Assembly: GCA_002914845.1 (NCBI GenBank)
Contig: JXTC01000259.1
Span: 25,067 to 89,066, forward strand
From: Trema orientale
Lineage: Eukaryota; Streptophyta; Magnoliopsida; Rosales; Cannabaceae
Direction of reading: 5' to 3'
DNA: 64,000 bases
Shown here: piece after piece, positions 59,230-64,000 of the stretch
How the letters are laid out: every line of letters begins with the position of its first letter
Numbering within the stretch: the stretch's first letter is position 1
Made by a program: the position numbers and the translations under genes
Notes under the pieces: generated by a model
The model's input: only the letters and a program-made list of their open reading frames with translations
Told to the model about the DNA's origin: nothing
Database searches by the model: none

Positions 59230-60290
59230 TCATGAGAGAACTTGAAAAGGTGTTTGGAATTCTTTAATACCAAAATATACATAGGCATCTTATTCGGTTA
59301 CCATAGGTATCTTGCTATGATAATATTCGGTTACCTTAAGTATCATATCTAGTAAATGAGAAAAAAAAATTATCATAGATGTATATCCTTCTGAGCTAAA
59401 AAAAATTACTATAAGTATCTTACTTGGTTATCATAGGTATCCTATTTGAAAAGGTGTTTGGAGTTCCTTATTACTAAAAAAAAAAAAAAATCATGCTTAT
59501 AGTTGCCTTTGGTATCTTACACAGTTACTATACATATCTCATCCGGTAAATAATATATTATTATAAATATCCTACCTAGTTAAAAAAATGCCATAGGTAT
59601 CATACTTGTTCGCTATAGGTACCCTACTCGGTAAACAAAAAAAGTATTACTATAGGTATCCGACTTGGTTATCTTAAGTATAATACACAATTAAAAAAAT
59701 TACCATAAGTATCCTATCCAATAAAGAAAAAAAAAATTATTACAACATTTATCTAACTTGGCTACTATTAGTATCCTACCCGGTTAAAAAAAGGATACCA
59801 GGTTAAAAAAAAGTTAGGTATCCTGGTCGATTACCATAGGTATCCTACACAATAAAGGGAAAAAAAAACTATATATATCCAACTAGGTTCAGAATAATAT
59901 TACCATAGGTATCTCACCTAGTAAATAAAAGAAAATAAATATTACTATAGGTATCCTACCTAGTTACCACATGTATCCAACTTGATTAAAAAAAATGGTT
60001 ACCATAGATATCCTACTCTGTTACTATCGGTATCTTATTCTATTACCATAGGTATCCTACCCAATAAGTATACTACACAGTTATTATAAATATCCTAGGA
60101 AATTAAAAAAAAAAAAACATCGTAGGTATCTTATTAGATTGATAAGGTACCTATGGTATCCGATGAAACTGAATGGGCAATTGTACATGTTTTATTATAA
60201 TAAATAAATTTGAAAAAAAAAAACAGAAGTATAAAATTAGTAGGTATCGTACCAGGTTACTCATGGTATCCGGAAAAAAAAAAAAAAAAA
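59230..60290. repeat. Minisatellite-like region based on taccataggtatcctacc
   Basis: The word taccataggtatcctacc and close variants (ttactataggtatcc, gttaccataggtatc) recurs some 20-30 times, separated by ggttaaaaaaa or aataaaaaaa linkers. Period irregular, roughly 30-45 bases. A few copies near 60130-60270 are inverted (ggtacctatggtatcc). Confidence 0.88.
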
Positions 60291-60939
60291 GAATAGAATT
60301 TGGTTGAATTTTTTTTGTTAAAAAAATAATTAGGAATTAATTTTATTAAAACCACTTAAAATCTCTTGGAAGTCGATATTGAACGTGGAAATTTCGTAAG
60401 AAGTCCTAAAAATAGCTTCTCTTCCTTCATTCCCAGTCGCTACCATCCTTGGAACCAATGCTTAAGATTTGCCATTACAGTCCGCCTTTATATTTGCTAA
60501 GATAAAAGAATCACGGATATTAACTAAAAACAGTTGAAAAGCTTCCCAAAGTTTCTTTAAAATGAAAATAAAAAATAAAAAAAAAGCTTCACAAAGTTTT
60601 TTTTTTTTAAAGAAAAAATTAAAGTTACAAATACGTTGATAGGGGCATGTGCCTTTTCCCTTTTTATTTTTATTTATTTGTTTTTGCATATCAGACTGTA
60701 TGAAAAACCTCTTTCCTTTATACATAACATATTTTTTTATGCTGTCAGGCCATATTGTAACTTTACATGCCGTATTTTTATGCTTTTAAACCAAAATATC
60801 CGTATTTTTATTAACTTCCCCGTGCGTCCGTATTTTTTAAAGTTTTTGTATAGAAATCCGTATTTTTCTAATTTCTCCGTTGACAATATTCAATTACTGA
60901 ATATGATTATTTTATTTGTGCTAAGTTTTAATGTAACAA

Positions 60940-61025
60940 TTAAATAGTGATAATTCATATATTACATGTGTTAGTTTTAAAAATTTAGTACAAATTTTGG
61001 TATATCTAACATTATCCTTTCTTCG
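60940..61025. mobile_element. Fragment of MITE family C (right end)
   Basis: tagtgataattcatatatta and aatttagtacaaattttggt match the right arm of the element at 61927-62133 with a few changes. The left arm is absent. Confidence 0.65.
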
Positions 61026-61926
61026 ATTCTACTTCCCTAGCCATTATTTGATGTGCGAAGTCCAAATTCATCTATCCTAATTGTGTAATTCTATGTTCTC
61101 GGTATCTACTATTTTCTTTTCTTTTTTTTTTTCCTCCTTCTACGTTGAATCATTTTGGATCTCGTTTGGATGAACATGGGATAACATAATGTGGATCAGT
61201 CTTATTTGTTATTGAGTTAATTGACTTCAAGATGGATTGTTTATCTCAAAAGAAAAGTCTAAAATCATTCCTGGTCGGTCAATTAGGACTCAGGAGTTAC
61301 GAGGTTAAAGAGGATGATTATTATTGCAATTATTGTTATTATTATTATCTAATTTTTCTTTTTCACGGCAGGATTTGATACATACTCTGGAGTAAGTTCA
61401 GTGTATCCTTTTGAAATAATGGGTCCTGTTTTAATTTTTCCTTCTGCTTTTAGCACTGAAGAGTATAAAAAAACGGGTGAAAAGAGAAATATTTAGCACT
61501 CATAAGAGAGAAGCGTTTTAAACATTTGACCATTCGTTTAACAGAAAATTACAACACTTTCATTGCTAATCTCCAACAAAAAAAAAAAAAAAAACACACA
61601 ACGTGCAAACATTTGGCTAAAATTTTGGGCCCGTTTATGGTAGGGCCTGGTTTTACCCCTACCTAAGGTCCTTTTATTAGAACCTTTGGATTACATCAAA
61701 TAGTTTCAAAGATTATCATCTCATAAAATAACATATACAACCTACCGCACCAGATCATGCCCGATTTAGAAAACAAACAAATCAGATTATATGATCATAT
61801 TTTTCTTTCATTCTGTTGTGAAAAAAATAATAATAAAATCTGGAGGGGATTTATTTTTTTTCTTTTGTTACGTGGATTTTTTTTTGTTTGATCGCACTAA
61901 GCTTTTCCTCTGTCTTATCCCTTTTA

Positions 61927-62133
61927 GAATAATGCTAGTATCTGAAAATTTATACCAAAATTTTAATATCAACACACATGACAATATATGTGAGTTGTCA
62001 CTATTCAATCGGTAAATATAATTAATCTAATTATGATAAGTTCTAATAGACTAATTATATAGTGACAACTTATATATTACGTGTATTGATATTGAAAGTT
62101 TAATACAAATCTTAGGATACCTAGCATCATCCT
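61927..62133. mobile_element. MITE family C, about 207 bp
   Basis: Inverted ends: left aataatgctagtatctgaaa and right (inverted) gatgatgctaggtatcctaa. Pairing continues through aatatcaacacacatg and gagttgtcactat. No coding capacity. Confidence 0.78.
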
Positions 62134-62246
62134 TTCTCTTAATAAGTAACTAGACGTCATACCGCGCTTTGTGCAAGTTGATATTAATATTACATACATT
62201 AAGCTTAATTTATAGTTAGATTCAATGTATTACAATATTAAAGAAT

Positions 62247-62498
62247 GTATTTGTCTCTATATTTATTTTGATGAGATGAATGTAATACAACTTTTTGACG
62301 TTCGATGAACTAAATTTAATATAAAGAATCATTAATATTAAATTAAATATAATATTATATAAAACAATAAATTATGTATTTATCTTTCTCTATATTTATT
62401 TTGATGAGACGAATGTAGCACAACTATTTGTTCGATGAACTAAATTTATTATAAGGTATCATTAATATTAAATTAAATACAATATTATATAATACACA
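62247..62498. repeat. Two-copy tandem duplication, unit about 128 bp
   Basis: Both copies contain atatttattttgatgaga, acaact, ttcgatgaactaaattta, atcattaatattaaattaaa and aatattatata, with scattered changes. Confidence 0.85.
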
Positions 62499-63510
62499 TA
62501 TATATATATTATAACCAATCATAGCAAAGAAAAATAATGATAGGATCAATCATATTATGAAAAAATTAAGATTTTTCTAAAAATTTTAAAATAGAATGGT
62601 GATCAAAGAAGCTATCAGAGTTTTTACAATTTCTCTCTACTTCAGGCTTAATATATAGATAGATATTTACCATGTTTAGATTGAACTCATAAACTTTTGA
62701 GGTACCATTTCTTTTTGCTGAAAGACATGGATTCTGGCAGCGGAGGAATTCAACCTTGTCAAATAATCTTGAATTCACATGAAACCTATCAAGTTGATTT
62801 TATCAAGATACCTCCTTGATGATTTCCATCCAAACCGAATTAATAAAGATTTAAATAAAATGACCCCTTTAATTACTTTAAAAAAAAAGTTGACTTAAAG
62901 AATCATTCCTCTGAATTCAAATCCCAGAGTTTCATTGATCCAAATATAAATGATGATGATTGATTTTTTCAATAATAGGAATCTCAAAGCCCTGATACGT
63001 GACTTGATTTGAGCTCCTAATATTGAATTATTGAATAATTACTCTCTGCTTAGTTGACGATTGTTTCTAATTTATCCTAAGAAAATTAGGGGCATACATT
63101 AATATGCGATATTGGTCACCAAAGAACGGAACAAAAAAAGAATAGAAAAAAAAAAAAAAACCAAATTTATGTAGAAAATGGTACTTGCAGATCGACGGTA
63201 CTCAAAATCCTAGAACTACAAATTCTACACAACTACAAGTCACAACCATTCCCCCCTGAAAATTCAGCAACCTTCGTGTTTGGACATCGAAGAGAGCCGG
63301 CTCGGCTTCGGTTGAAAAATTGCACCGTCGCTGATGATGAGAGGGCGTCTTATTCAGAGCTCACAAATCTCTCCTCACTAAGACTCTTCCACTCCCCAAA
63401 TTAAAGAGGGAGAGCAGTGGGTTTTAGTTTCACTTCTTCAGCGTTTTTTTTTTCCATTATTTTTTAGTATTATTTTTTTTTTCAAATTCATCTAATGTCA
63501 TATATATATA

Positions 63511-63536
63511 GGGACGCCCCTACCGTAGCCATCCCC
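63511..63536. mobile_element. Orphan terminus of MITE family B
   Basis: These 26 bases are the exact reverse complement of the first 26 bases of the element at 15288. The rest of the element is absent. TA repeats flank both sides. Confidence 0.85.
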
Positions 63537-63559
63537 TATATATATACACACATAATAGT

Positions 63560-63773
63560 TCCCATCTAATTGGTATTTTTTTTTACTTATTTATAGGTAT
63601 TTTTTTAGCTGGATGTTTGGATGGTTGAAAAAAATAAATAAATAAATCATATTATTTAATATTTCTCTCTCTCCAATTTTCACCATAAAAAGACGTGCAT
63701 GATGAATTTAAATTATGTAAAATAATACCTATGAATAGGTAAAAAAAAAAAAAAAAACCTACTGGATTGGTGG
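63560..63773. mobile_element. MITE family A, second copy
   Basis: The right end aacctactggattggtgg and the inner ttataggt/acctatgaataggt pair match the element at 3529-3769. Both carry an aaaagacgtgcatgatgaa-type word. The left end is more diverged (cccatctaattggtattttt). The target duplication is not readable in the flanking TA repeats. Confidence 0.75.
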
Positions 63774-64000
63774 ATATATATATATATATATGGGCTTGTT
63801 GGAGATAAACTTTTATTTTCTGAAATAAAAACATTAAAAGATCTTCCTAAAAAAATTGTATACTTCCTAAAAAAAATCTTTAAAATAAAGAAAGATTTTC
63901 TAATAATTCATTCACTTGATTTTTTTGTTCATTTATAGTTTTTTTTCTTAAATTTTCTCCTGTCTCATTTCTTTTAAATTGTCAATAGGTTTTTGGTCAT
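63774..64000. other. Right edge, no gene seen
   Basis: TA dinucleotide repeat, then AT-rich DNA. Confidence 0.5.

Larger units (their letters stand above)
60291..63500. other. Repeat-rich DNA, no gene supported
   Basis: A ccgtatttttatg word recurs at 60770-60880. A GC-richer stretch at about 63290-63420 looks like a leader or first exon of a minus-strand transcript (CT-rich gctctccctcttt in that sense), but I find no coding frame. The 70-codon frame at 62566-62778 has no recognisable motif. Confidence 0.45.

Noticed and set aside
1..64000. tRNA, rRNA, CRISPR arrays, operons or phage-like modules
   Set aside because: None was seen by eye; the window is plant nuclear DNA. A covariance-model search was not possible, so a missed tRNA cannot be excluded.

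Overview
The window is nuclear DNA of a flowering plant, most likely a eudicot. It is very AT-rich. Genes are split by GT..AG introns, the proteins are plant families (phi-class glutathione transferase, SUA-type splicing factor, RTNLB reticulon, tyrosine-aminotransferase-like enzyme), and the spaces between genes are full of MITEs, a solo LTR, MULE-like ends and satellite DNA. No bacterial, organellar or viral gene cluster was seen.

Layout. 1-21 kb is a decayed, gene-poor block. It holds a MULE-like element with long terminal inverted repeats and a Copia pol fragment inside (about 96-1639), exons of a broken MATE-transporter pseudogene (1656-2245, and a later exon at about 20.7 kb), an orphan exon of a UBC7/13/14-type E2 (4073-4148), several MITEs, and an intact three-exon phi-class GST on the minus strand (15740-17851). 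A 100-bp stretch at the left edge recurs without a mismatch at 20892-20991, next to the MATE remains. 21-30.7 kb holds a Tourist-like element, LTR remnants, a satellite array of about 156-bp monomers (26.15-28.6 kb) and foldback MITEs.

30.75-40.5 kb is an intact plus-strand gene for a SUPPRESSOR OF ABI3-5/RBM5-type splicing factor. It has 16 coding exons, reconstructed here as 1066 residues, with an RD/RS-rich N-terminus, RRM, RanBP2 zinc finger, RRM, OCRE and G-patch. An 827-bp foldback element sits in the intron that splits its OCRE domain. 40.5-49.7 kb has no gene that I can support. It contains a 1880-bp solo LTR with a 5-bp target duplication, a SINE, and a 1.2-kb inverted-repeat element with an 8-bp target duplication. 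49.7-51.7 kb is a minus-strand reticulon-like (RTNLB17/21 type) gene of eight exons, reconstructed as 422 residues. 53.7-56.8 kb is a minus-strand tyrosine/nicotianamine aminotransferase-like gene of seven exons, reconstructed as 414 residues, with a Tourist-like element in one intron and a duplicated promoter segment. 56.9-64 kb is repeat-rich: a minisatellite, MITEs and tandem duplications.

The four intact genes are independent units with no operon-like link. All exon borders were set by hand from GT/AG signals, phase continuity and remembered family sequences, so they are predictions. Every intact gene closes in frame through all of its junctions.
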